From Cohnella sp. WQ 127256 (GTDB lineage: Bacteria > Bacillota > Bacilli > Paenibacillales > Paenibacillaceae), in assembly GCF_024519285.1 (NCBI RefSeq), contig NZ_JAMZCY010000011.1:124001-188000 (forward strand): a DNA stretch of 64,000 nucleotides. Direction: 5' to 3'. Shown piece after piece: positions 33,911-41,469 of this stretch (the stretch's first letter is position 1; the number at the start of each line of letters is the position of its first letter). The translations under genes were made by a program, and so were the position numbers. A model generated the notes under the pieces. It worked only from the letters and a program-made list of their open reading frames with translations, was not told where the DNA came from and did no database searches.

Positions 33911-34897
33911 CTAACTGTCCAAAGTAGACTTAGCGAAGAGCTCCTCCAGTGGGTGCTTTCTGTGGATTAATCCTTGTTCGTGAGAATAACTTATCAAAGC
34001 ATCCAAGGCCGTTCTATTTCTCTCAATCCCATATGGCCAGAAATCCCTTCCCATGAGCTGCTCCGTTGACGCCACTTCCTCCGCCAGCCAGGGGAGTGTA
34101 ACTCTCAAAGAACCGATTTGATGCAGATTATCATAAGCTTTCTCTTTGGCCTGGACGAATGCGTGATATAGGCTTAATGCTGCCCAAGGATTTCTCTGCA
34201 AGATTTCATCCTTCACAACAACGACATGCATAATAGGAAAAATCCCGGTTTTTTGGAAGTATTGTTTCTCTATCGCGGCGTAGTCTTCGAAAAGCCTTAC
34301 TATTTTTCCAGATGGCTGGAGAAATCCAGCTGGAGCGCGAGGAGAAATAATCGCGTCGATTTGCCCATCCTGCAGCATTTGATTTAAAGTTTGCTCTGGA
34401 GCAATCGCAGTGAGTCTTATATCGTTAGGCAGCTCTATGCTTACTCTCTCAGGCTTTCGACGAGGGGTGTCAACTCCGCCCCAGTACCAGTCCAATTCTG
34501 AGGGATGAATTCCGTATTCATACTGCAATAATCCGCGTACCCACACGAGAGCCGTCACATGATATTCTGGCACTCCGATTCTCTTCCCTCGGAGCTGCTC
34601 AGGGCTGAGGATACCTCCATCTCGATGTACGTAAATAGAAGAATGACGGAAGGTTCGTGATAGGAAGACGGGAAGTGCCGTAAATCTAGGAGTTCCGCGA
34701 TCTTTAGCAATGAGATAGGACGAGACAGATAACTCGGACATATCAAATTCTTCGTTCTGCATCATCCGAAAGAAAATTTCATCCGGTGGTAGCTTTAGCA
34801 CATTTAGTTCAATTCCATTCGCTTTTACAGAACCGTCGGCTAGTGCTTGCGTACGGTCATAATCCGCACAGGCGAAGTTAAGCTCAAGTTTAGGCAT
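33911..34897 (-). CDS. 4,5-dihydroxyphthalate decarboxylase-like protein (Pht5 family)
   Basis: A 328-residue protein with the periplasmic-binding-like fold of the Pht5 family, but no signal peptide: it begins MPKLELNFACADYDRTQAL. Features such as LRGKRIGVPEYHVTALVWVRGLLQYEYG and WYWGGVDTPRRKPER are typical of 4,5-dihydroxyphthalate decarboxylases, which remove CO2 from polyhydroxylated benzoates. The ATG at 34897 follows AATGGAGGAATACACC. It lies after the putative depside esterase, so 2,4,6-trihydroxybenzoate is a reasonable substrate. No phthalate dioxygenase is present to support phthalate breakdown. A transport binding-protein role is less likely without a leader peptide. Confidence 0.75.
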   Translation of the reverse strand: MPKLELNFACADYDRTQALADGSVKANGIELNVLKLPPDEIFFRMMQNEEFDMSELSVSSYLIAKDRGTPRFTALPVFLSRTFRHSSIYVHRDGGILSPEQLRGKRIGVPEYHVTALVWVRGLLQYEYGIHPSELDWYWGGVDTPRRKPERVSIELPNDIRLTAIAPEQTLNQMLQDGQIDAIISPRAPAGFLQPSGKIVRLFEDYAAIEKQYFQKTGIFPIMHVVVVKDEILQRNPWAALSLYHAFVQAKEKAYDNLHQIGSLRVTLPWLAEEVASTEQLMGRDFWPYGIERNRTALDALISYSHEQGLIHRKHPLEELFAKSTLDS

Positions 34898-34930
34898 GGT
34901 GTATTCCTCCATTTAGCAAAAATAAAATAA

Positions 34931-34966
34931 CGCCCGTAGAACATAAATCCAGTTCTACGAAGCGCC
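34931..34966 (-). terminator. Hairpin with T-rich tail inside the quercetinase operon
   Basis: CGTAGAAC (34935-34942) pairs with GTTCTACG (34952-34959), with further GGCG/CGCC pairing around it. On the minus strand it is followed by TTATTTTATTTTT. It lies between the alpha/beta hydrolase stop and the Pht5-like gene, where only 76 bases separate them, so it may partly terminate and lower downstream expression. Confidence 0.55.
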
Positions 34967-34973
34967 ATTTGGA

Positions 34974-35915
34974 TTACGCTCTTAAGTAATATCGAAAAAA
35001 AGACTCGATTAAATCATGAGTGAGAGTCTGACCTGGTGCTAACCATTCTGGGAGCGAATCGCTTGAGCTTTGAACACTCATCGACAGAGGTTCGTCTTGA
35101 CCCAAGTCATTACGATTAAAAAATCCGTGTCCGAGCCCCGGAATGAAGCATAATGTTGCATCATTTCCACATGCCGTCAGCGCCTCATACAGTAGCTCAC
35201 TCTGATGAGCAGGAACCGCCAGATCGCTGAGGCCGTGCAGGATTAAGAAGGGTGGCAGGTCTTTCTTCACATAAGTAATGGGGTTAGCCTCCCGAACGCG
35301 TTCTGGGCAATCGCCAATCGGAGCTCCCAGCAGCAACGATTCAGGCGAGTCTACATCCGCGCTTCGTTTGCCCGGATGTAGACGTACGGATTCAGGATCA
35401 TCGGACGCTTGTTCCGTCGTCAGCCGATGATCATCCATCTGAAGAAAATCAGTAGGACCATACCCATCTACCACTGCCTGAACATCACTTGAATATTCAG
35501 AATGCTCTAATGTATCTCCTGTGAGCATTCCGGAACCTGTTGTTCCCGCTAGAGCGGCCAGATGTCCACCTGCAGAAGAACCCCATAGACCGATATGCTC
35601 CGGATCCAATCCATATTGATCAGCAACCGCTCGCAACCAACGAACGGCTGTTTTTACATCCTCAATCTGGGCGGGAAAGCGTGCTTCTCCACTTAACCGG
35701 TAATCAATACTTGCCATTGCGAAGCCACGTTCGGCGAAGTAACGAGATAGATCAGGTCCCAGCTTCCGATCTCCGATCTTCCATCCTCCTCCGTGTAGCC
35801 ACAGGATGACGGGGATCGGATACTTCACTCCTTGAGGGACATATAAGTCTGCAAGCAGCGGCTTTCCATGTGGTGAAGCATAGACCAAATCCTGAACAAT
35901 CATCACCTGCATCAT
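34974..35915 (-). CDS. Alpha/beta hydrolase (esterase), candidate depsidase
   Basis: A 313-residue serine hydrolase of the BD-FAE/esterase-lipase type. The oxyanion loop HGGGW is at residues 41-45, nucleophile Ser114 in WGSSAGG, with Asp in HGLSDLAVP near 251 and His in GLGHGFF near 284. It starts 5 bases after the quercetinase stop, so the two are translationally coupled. Quercetinase yields an ester (depside) of protocatechuate and 2,4,6-trihydroxybenzoate; this neighbour is the obvious enzyme to split it. That function is inference. No signal peptide; cytoplasmic. Confidence 0.85.
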   Translation of the reverse strand: MMQVMIVQDLVYASPHGKPLLADLYVPQGVKYPIPVILWLHGGGWKIGDRKLGPDLSRYFAERGFAMASIDYRLSGEARFPAQIEDVKTAVRWLRAVADQYGLDPEHIGLWGSSAGGHLAALAGTTGSGMLTGDTLEHSEYSSDVQAVVDGYGPTDFLQMDDHRLTTEQASDDPESVRLHPGKRSADVDSPESLLLGAPIGDCPERVREANPITYVKKDLPPFLILHGLSDLAVPAHQSELLYEALTACGNDATLCFIPGLGHGFFNRNDLGQDEPLSMSVQSSSDSLPEWLAPGQTLTHDLIESFFRYYLRA

Positions 35916-35920
35916 AATGG

Positions 35921-36964
35921 CTACGGGTGACCCGGTACTGAACCGGTTATGACTGGTGGTTTGCCAGTAACGACGAGATCAAGCTCTGTTATACGTTTTA
36001 TCACACGGTCAAAGCGATACGGCACAGGCTCGCGTGGGAAAATAGGGTGCGGATACGGGTCTCCTAACGTCCTAAAAAACTCTTCAAAGCTACCAGGTGT
36101 TAGCACACCTAAAAACTTGGTATAATGAGAATCCATGCTGAAACGATGTCTGACTCCAGCAGGTACGTAGGCGAAGTCCCCCGGATGCAAGTGTAATTCC
36201 TCTCCATCAACCCATAAAGTCATCTGGCCTTGCACACAATAAAAGATTTCATTCGTAATGTTATGATAGTGCTCTCCAATCGGAACACCTTTGGGTCCCT
36301 CAGAAATAACAAAGATATTTTTACCATCAGTAGCAGCTTGTGTAGAAATCAGTGTATGTACTTGTTCCCCACTGATCAGGTGCACTCCCTCACCCGCTTC
36401 TAGAACATAAGGTTGAACGGATTCTGGGACATCCTTACCTTCGTATATTTGCGAAGAAATTCCACCTGACGCTTCATTATTTAAGAATTTAATATCAACG
36501 GTATCATCAACTGAACTCCAGCGTGCTTCACAAGCCGATTCAGGAGGGCGCTCGTATTGGGCGTAAGCATCCCCAATTGTAGAATAAATGGACGCAACTG
36601 CTCCACCGATCGTAACCGACAGGAATCGAGTCCGATGACTACGCATCCGATAGCCATGTGCTGTACCCGCTGGAATATGTGCAAAATCACCCGCCGTTAA
36701 CAACCTGGTTTGTGTACCGATATCAAGCTCCAATCTCCCATCTAATACATAGATTCCTTCGTTGGCTTGATTGTGAACATGCGAAGGGAATTCATCCCCT
36801 CTCCCCCCTGATAGCTGGACAACTTCAACGAGATCTCCAGTACTTTGAATTGTCGCCAAGACGCTCGCTACTTGCGTGCCAAATACATATCGATCTCCTT
36901 CCCCGGTGGGAATCATATATGGAGATTTAGAATGGGGTAGTATCGTGCTCAGTTGATAAGTCAT
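35921..36964 (-). CDS. qdoI: Quercetin 2,3-dioxygenase (bicupin quercetinase)
   Basis: A 347-residue bicupin closely resembling Bacillus subtilis QdoI (YxaG): shared blocks include GEGDRYVFGTQVA, STGDL, LSGGRGD and DSHYTKFLGVL. Metal ligands are complete in both cupins: His62, His64, Glu69, His103 and His232, His234, Glu239, His273; the N-terminal set has the same numbering as QdoI. It cleaves the flavonol heterocycle with O2, releasing CO and a protocatechuoyl-phloroglucinol carboxylate depside. The ATG at 36964 follows AAGAAGGAG; a longer frame to 36988 lacks a site. It is the first gene of its set, behind a perfect cre site and after the GH78 rhamnosidase. Confidence 0.95.
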   Translation of the reverse strand: MTYQLSTILPHSKSPYMIPTGEGDRYVFGTQVASVLATIQSTGDLVEVVQLSGGRGDEFPSHVHNQANEGIYVLDGRLELDIGTQTRLLTAGDFAHIPAGTAHGYRMRSHRTRFLSVTIGGAVASIYSTIGDAYAQYERPPESACEARWSSVDDTVDIKFLNNEASGGISSQIYEGKDVPESVQPYVLEAGEGVHLISGEQVHTLISTQAATDGKNIFVISEGPKGVPIGEHYHNITNEIFYCVQGQMTLWVDGEELHLHPGDFAYVPAGVRHRFSMDSHYTKFLGVLTPGSFEEFFRTLGDPYPHPIFPREPVPYRFDRVIKRITELDLVVTGKPPVITGSVPGHP

Positions 36965-36992
36965 TGAAACACTCCTTCTTAGCAACAATATT

Positions 36993-37020
36993 TGATAGCG
37001 CTTTCATTTTCTACATTATA
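36993..37020 (-). promoter_or_regulatory. Promoter -10 and perfect cre (CcpA) site before the quercetinase gene
   Basis: TGAAAGCGCTATCA on the minus strand (36993-37006) matches the CcpA operator consensus TGWNANCGNTNWCA at every position. A perfect TATAAT lies at 37015-37020, so the cre begins about 8 bases after the -10, around the transcription start, a position suited to repression. No good -35 hexamer is obvious. Catabolite repression of flavonol breakdown is implied. Confidence 0.75.
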
Positions 37021-37091
37021 CTTTAAGTTGGCACCTAGTTATAATAGACATTCCCACTTACAGTAATCTCGAAAGCTTATGGATAATACGG

Positions 37092-39920
37092 TTAGATTCG
37101 AGAGTAATGAAATGAATACTTGCCGCTTCCTAATAGAACCCGAAGATTTCCCCTCTCCTTCTTCACCTCAGCAATGCCATCCGCTTCCTCCACTGCAATT
37201 CCTGATTCGAGAACTTTACTTTCAGCGGCATTCGGAAGAATGACCGTCGCGGTCGTATTGACCGGAATATTCACCTGAAGGGTATATCTGTCGGTCTTTA
37301 TCTCCCAACGGGTAGAAATTGTGCCATACAGGGATTCATGGCTAGCCTCTGCAAATTGTAGGCCGCATTCCAAATCCGGCTGAATCAGAATATGTTTGTA
37401 CCCATGCTCGGACTTATTCAATCCGGCAATGCGGCGATAGAGCCAGTCACCTACACATCCGAAAGCGTAGTGGTTATAGGAAACGCGATTCACCTGCCCA
37501 CCCGGCAATATGGCTGCCCAAGATTCCCAGATCGTCGTTGCTCCCTTCTCGACTTCGTATAGCCAAGATGGACAATCGGTTTGGAAGAGTAACCGGTATG
37601 CAACATCGCTTCTGCCGTTTGCGCATAATACATCCATTAGGAATGGGATCGACATGAACCCCGTGTCCAGCTTCCAATCGTTGGCTTCAATTAGCTTGAT
37701 CAATTGATCGAATACGTTCCGATGCATGGATTCCGGGATCATCCCGAATTGAAGAGCGAGGACGTATACACCTTGATAAGGCTTGCCTAGATTTCCATCT
37801 TGTTGCAAATATTGCTCAGCGAACGCTTGACGGACTTTGCTATTGCATTCCGAATACCGCGCCGCTTCATCATACCGTCCAAGCGTACTCGCGATTTGCG
37901 CCATCAACTGAGTAGAATAGGCATAGAAGCAAGTCGCTACCAATTCTTTTGTCTGGATTGCGCTGTTCATCATATTTACATTTTTACCGTCAAGACTGAG
38001 GCTTAGGCTCGGAGTCAGCCAATCGCCGAAATGGAACCCCGTGTTCCATAGCCATTTCTGGCGTTCGGTTGCAAGGAAGTCCGTAGTGGTGTCAAACCCT
38101 TCGGGTACCCCCTGCTCAGCCGTTCGTATCACATATTCCATCCATTTGACCATCGTATCGTAATGTTCTTCCAATACGCGCTTATCTCCATATGCTCGGT
38201 AAAGGCTCCAAGGCACGATAATGCATGCATCTCCCCAACCTGCGGAAGAAACGTTACCGTTTGCCTCATCCCGTTCTCTCGCTGTCCGATCCCAGGGTAC
38301 GATATTAGGCACTTGTCCGTCTTCCCGCTGTTCGATCGTCAGATTCCGCAGCCATTTCGTAAGAAAAGATTGGACATCCATATTAAATGCCGCGGTCGGA
38401 GCGAACACTTGAATATCACCCGTCCAGCCTGCACGTTCACGTTGCGGGCAATCCGTCGGAATAGCCAGGAAATTAGCCCTCTGGCTCCACACGATATTTT
38501 GCTGTAGTCTGTTAATCCGCGCATCTGAACATACGAAGCTCCCCGTCTGCCGTAGATCAGAAGACAGAACCACAGCAGTCACATCATCGACAGATATTGT
38601 TCCGGCATGTCCGCTGATTTTTACATATCTAAATCCATGGAAGGTGAATTGCGGTTCATAAACCTCCTCCTCTTCCCCATGCAGAATGTAAATATCCTTC
38701 TGGTCTTTGTTTCTCCCGTTGATGTTACGCATGAAGTTCCCGTGCTCATCCAGCACTTCACAATGCTCGAACACCACTTCAGTCCCTGCCGTTCCACGCA
38801 ATCGAATCCGTGCGCGACCCGCGATAACCTGACCCACATCGACGACCGTATCACCCTCGGGAGTACAAAATAAGCGCGTCGCCGGAATCTCTTGAACGAC
38901 ACGAACCGGTTCGCCATAAGAGGCAACGAGATTGCTATATCCATAATCCGCTACTTCAACCGCCTTCCAATTCGTCTCGTCGAAGCCCGCTAGGCTCCAA
39001 CCGGATAATTCTTCTCTAGAGTCGTACTTCTCTCCAATAAATAGATCCGAATAGAGAAGTGGACCCGTGGAAGAACGGAAGTTAGCATCAGATACGATTG
39101 TCTGGGTATCCCCGTTCTCGTATTCGATCTCCAATTGCAGCAGTAATCCAAGGCGGTTACCATATTGGCAGCTATCCCCGGTAATACTGATTCTCCCCGC
39201 ATACCAACCGTCCGCAAGCACCGCTCCGATCGCATTCTCCCCTGCGACGATATCGTCCGTTACATCATAGGTTTGATATTGAAGATACTCAGCGTACGAG
39301 GTAAACTCCGGTGCGAGCTCCCGATCTCCGACTCGCGTTCCGTTAATTTCCAGACGGTAAACGCCGTGAGCCGTTACGTAGGCACGTGCTTTCTTGATTT
39401 CGCTTTCTGCGTTGAATTCGCATCGAACATATTGCGACGGCAGAAGACGGGTTACGTTATCTGGCGTATCGTTGTATTTACCTCTAAACATCTCCATCAT
39501 GTTAACTGGCTCTTCTTGAATCGCTTCTTCCTGCAGTGGCTCAATCCATTCCGCTATCCAATCTGCTTTTGCGAGCAGCCCCATCTCCCAATACGAAATC
39601 TCGCTCCATGGTGAAGACTGCTCAAGTTCATTCCATACCTTAACTTTCCAATAATAACGCTGCCTGGATTGTAGCTCCGAACCTTCGTAAACAATATGAA
39701 TGGAACGATCTGTGAGGACGACACCTGAATCCCAGACCGGATTGACTTCATTCTCCGCGTCTTCCTTATTTTCGGTTACGAAGATTTGATAGGCTGTCTG
39801 TTTCGCCCCTCGTCTCTCGGAATTGATTTTCCAGCTCAAAGAAGGCTTCATAATGTCAATCCCCAGCGGTTGATGCTGAGATTCCGTCGTTAAGCTTTGT
39901 ACAAGATCGATCCATGCCAT
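37092..39920 (-). CDS. GH78 alpha-L-rhamnosidase
   Basis: A 942-residue multidomain rhamnosidase without signal peptide. N-terminal beta domains cover about residues 1-330, the (alpha/alpha)6 barrel about 460-830, and a C-terminal beta-sandwich (LQVNIPVNTTATVILPNA). The catalytic block DCPQRERAGWTGD supplies Asp490, Glu495 and Asp502, spaced as in characterised GH78 enzymes. It releases terminal L-rhamnose, as found on quercitrin, rutin and naringin. GGGAGG lies 9 bases before the ATG. It is 128 bases upstream of quercetinase on the same strand, which supports a flavonoid glycoside substrate; pectic rhamnogalacturonan fragments are the alternative. Confidence 0.95.
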   Translation of the reverse strand: MAWIDLVQSLTTESQHQPLGIDIMKPSLSWKINSERRGAKQTAYQIFVTENKEDAENEVNPVWDSGVVLTDRSIHIVYEGSELQSRQRYYWKVKVWNELEQSSPWSEISYWEMGLLAKADWIAEWIEPLQEEAIQEEPVNMMEMFRGKYNDTPDNVTRLLPSQYVRCEFNAESEIKKARAYVTAHGVYRLEINGTRVGDRELAPEFTSYAEYLQYQTYDVTDDIVAGENAIGAVLADGWYAGRISITGDSCQYGNRLGLLLQLEIEYENGDTQTIVSDANFRSSTGPLLYSDLFIGEKYDSREELSGWSLAGFDETNWKAVEVADYGYSNLVASYGEPVRVVQEIPATRLFCTPEGDTVVDVGQVIAGRARIRLRGTAGTEVVFEHCEVLDEHGNFMRNINGRNKDQKDIYILHGEEEEVYEPQFTFHGFRYVKISGHAGTISVDDVTAVVLSSDLRQTGSFVCSDARINRLQQNIVWSQRANFLAIPTDCPQRERAGWTGDIQVFAPTAAFNMDVQSFLTKWLRNLTIEQREDGQVPNIVPWDRTARERDEANGNVSSAGWGDACIIVPWSLYRAYGDKRVLEEHYDTMVKWMEYVIRTAEQGVPEGFDTTTDFLATERQKWLWNTGFHFGDWLTPSLSLSLDGKNVNMMNSAIQTKELVATCFYAYSTQLMAQIASTLGRYDEAARYSECNSKVRQAFAEQYLQQDGNLGKPYQGVYVLALQFGMIPESMHRNVFDQLIKLIEANDWKLDTGFMSIPFLMDVLCANGRSDVAYRLLFQTDCPSWLYEVEKGATTIWESWAAILPGGQVNRVSYNHYAFGCVGDWLYRRIAGLNKSEHGYKHILIQPDLECGLQFAEASHESLYGTISTRWEIKTDRYTLQVNIPVNTTATVILPNAAESKVLESGIAVEEADGIAEVKKERGNLRVLLGSGKYSFHYSRI

Positions 39921-40280
39921 GTCAGCCAGCCTCCCAATGTATCCATTTTTAGTTTTGAGAACACACCTATAGTATTATTTTAGAACAGGTACCCCCCTGC
40001 AATTACGACCAATCGTTATCCCGAATCCGACCTATTTTACGGCTCGAAGTCCACCCCCGACAGGTTGCACTACCTAGCAGAGTTAGACAAAAAGCCTTAT
40101 CATTCCCGGATTGGGTTTGATAAGGCTTTGTTACTGATCGCTATTTCCGGTCTCTAAGATCTCTAAGGCAACAATCCCACCTCTGGCAAACTATTGGTTA
40201 CACCAGGGAATATAGCCGACTCTTACTTTATCACCGAGGGCTAGACCCAGATTGGCCATTCATTCAGAAGAATGCAATTT
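39921..40280. other. Intergenic region between GH78 and the LacI gene
   Basis: This 360-base stretch holds the GH78 promoter region near its left end (AT-rich, no convincing hexamer pair) and the LacI-side terminator. No gene is seen. The minus strand at about 40165-40230 gives a short run of codons (AIFPGVTNSLPEV) broken by several stops, not treated as coding. Confidence 0.4.
40088..40129 (-). terminator. Terminator downstream of the LacI gene
   Basis: AAAGCCTTATCA (40091-40102) and TGATAAGGCTTT (40118-40129) form a perfect 12-base stem with a 15-base loop; the minus strand continues with TTTTTG. It lies about 150 bases after the LacI stop and before the GH78 gene on the same strand. Confidence 0.8.
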
Positions 40281-41309
40281 TTATCTCCTTGGTGCTGCTG
40301 TACTTTGCCTGATCACAAGCTGTGGCTCAAGAGTTGTTAACTTCTTCACTTTCCCTTTGTTCATCAATTGTCGGAGAACTTTAACAGCTGTTCGACCAAG
40401 CTCATAGGCTTGTTGGGATACTGTAGTCAGCTCGGGAATAACATGATGTGCGAGTTGAATATCATCGAAGCCGACGATAGAAATGTCATCCGGAACTTTC
40501 AACCCGTTCTCGACGACTGCCTTAATCGCTCCTATTGCTGTATAGTCATTCACACAGCACACAGCGGTAGGTTTCTCACTCATTGCCAGCAGCTTTTGCA
40601 TCTGTTGCCTTCCCGAATCCATTGAAAAATGATCCGGTAAAATCCAGTCTTCTTTGACTTGGAGACCCTCATCTCGCAATGTCTTGCGAAAAGCTCGTAT
40701 TTTAATGGATGTAGTCGTCGTTTGGCATTGTCCACCTATAAAGCCAATCTGCGTATGACCCAATTCGATCAAATGACGCACGGCGAGCACAGTTCCCGCA
40801 TATTCATCCGTAACCACACGGGGCAGATCGGTATTCCTCAGATTGCCGTTAACTAATACAATCGGAATTTTTTTGGCATGCTCGACGACTTCCTGCACAA
40901 GGCACGGATCGCAATCCTTCAAGTTAATCCGACCACCGAGAAAAATAATTCCGTCAACTCGTTTTTCCTGCATAATATTTAAATATTCGGACTCTTTCGA
41001 ATAATCGCCAATTGTATTGCTTAGAAAGAAGGTATGTCCTGACTCCCGGGCCTCCTGCTCCGCACCAGTAAACACTTCAGGAAAGAAGGGATTAGTGATG
41101 TCGGGCTGAATGAAGCCTATGATACCCGTCTCTTTCGAAAGTAGGCTTCTTGCCAGCGCATTCGGTTGAAACTGATACTTATGAATGAGTGCTTCAATTT
41201 TTGCTCTTGTAGACACCTTTACCGGGGCAGTTCCATTCAATACCCTGGATACAGTAGCAACGGACACTTTAGCTTCATCGGCTATATCGTATATAGTTAT
41301 CTGTTTCAA
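40281..41309 (-). CDS. LacI-family transcriptional regulator
   Basis: A 342-residue repressor-type protein. The headpiece ITIYDIADEAKVSVATVSRVLNG is followed by a sugar-binding domain with TGIIGFIQPDITNPFFPE and SIVGFDDIQLAHHVIPELTTV. The start is TTG at 41309, with AGGAAGGA upstream, giving the canonical beginning before KQITIYD; a longer frame to another TTG at 41345 is unlikely. It follows the sugar ABC transporter operon and its terminator. The repeated TGTAACSSG motif before the GH35 gene is a candidate target. Confidence 0.93.
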   Translation of the reverse strand: MKQITIYDIADEAKVSVATVSRVLNGTAPVKVSTRAKIEALIHKYQFQPNALARSLLSKETGIIGFIQPDITNPFFPEVFTGAEQEARESGHTFFLSNTIGDYSKESEYLNIMQEKRVDGIIFLGGRINLKDCDPCLVQEVVEHAKKIPIVLVNGNLRNTDLPRVVTDEYAGTVLAVRHLIELGHTQIGFIGGQCQTTTTSIKIRAFRKTLRDEGLQVKEDWILPDHFSMDSGRQQMQKLLAMSEKPTAVCCVNDYTAIGAIKAVVENGLKVPDDISIVGFDDIQLAHHVIPELTTVSQQAYELGRTAVKVLRQLMNKGKVKKLTTLEPQLVIRQSTAAPRR

Positions 41310-41395
41310 GCGACCATTATCCTTCCTGCAATCAATTGCTCTCAATTATATCAGATAGGAGCGATCTCCTGTTATCAGTATCCTAATTATGGGTG

Positions 41396-41427
41396 AAAAA
41401 AAGGGGGCTGGCCCAGAGGACAACCCC
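41396..41427 (-). terminator. Terminator of the GH35/ABC transporter operon
   Basis: On the minus strand GGGGTTG and CAGCCCC form a GC-rich stem (one G-T pair) followed by TTTTTTT. It begins about 43 bases after the solute-binding protein stop. Confidence 0.85.
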
Positions 41428-41469
41428 ACTCTACTATGCTGATCTACTATAGAAAGGGTACGAAGGTTA

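Noticed and set aside
33911..34897. Pht5-like gene as an ABC transporter substrate-binding protein
   Set aside because: No signal peptide or lipobox, and no permease or ATPase nearby.
40140..40280. Short minus-strand codon run (AIFPGVTNSLPEV) as a gene or pseudogene
   Set aside because: Multiple in-frame stops close by and no recognised family; treated as intergenic.
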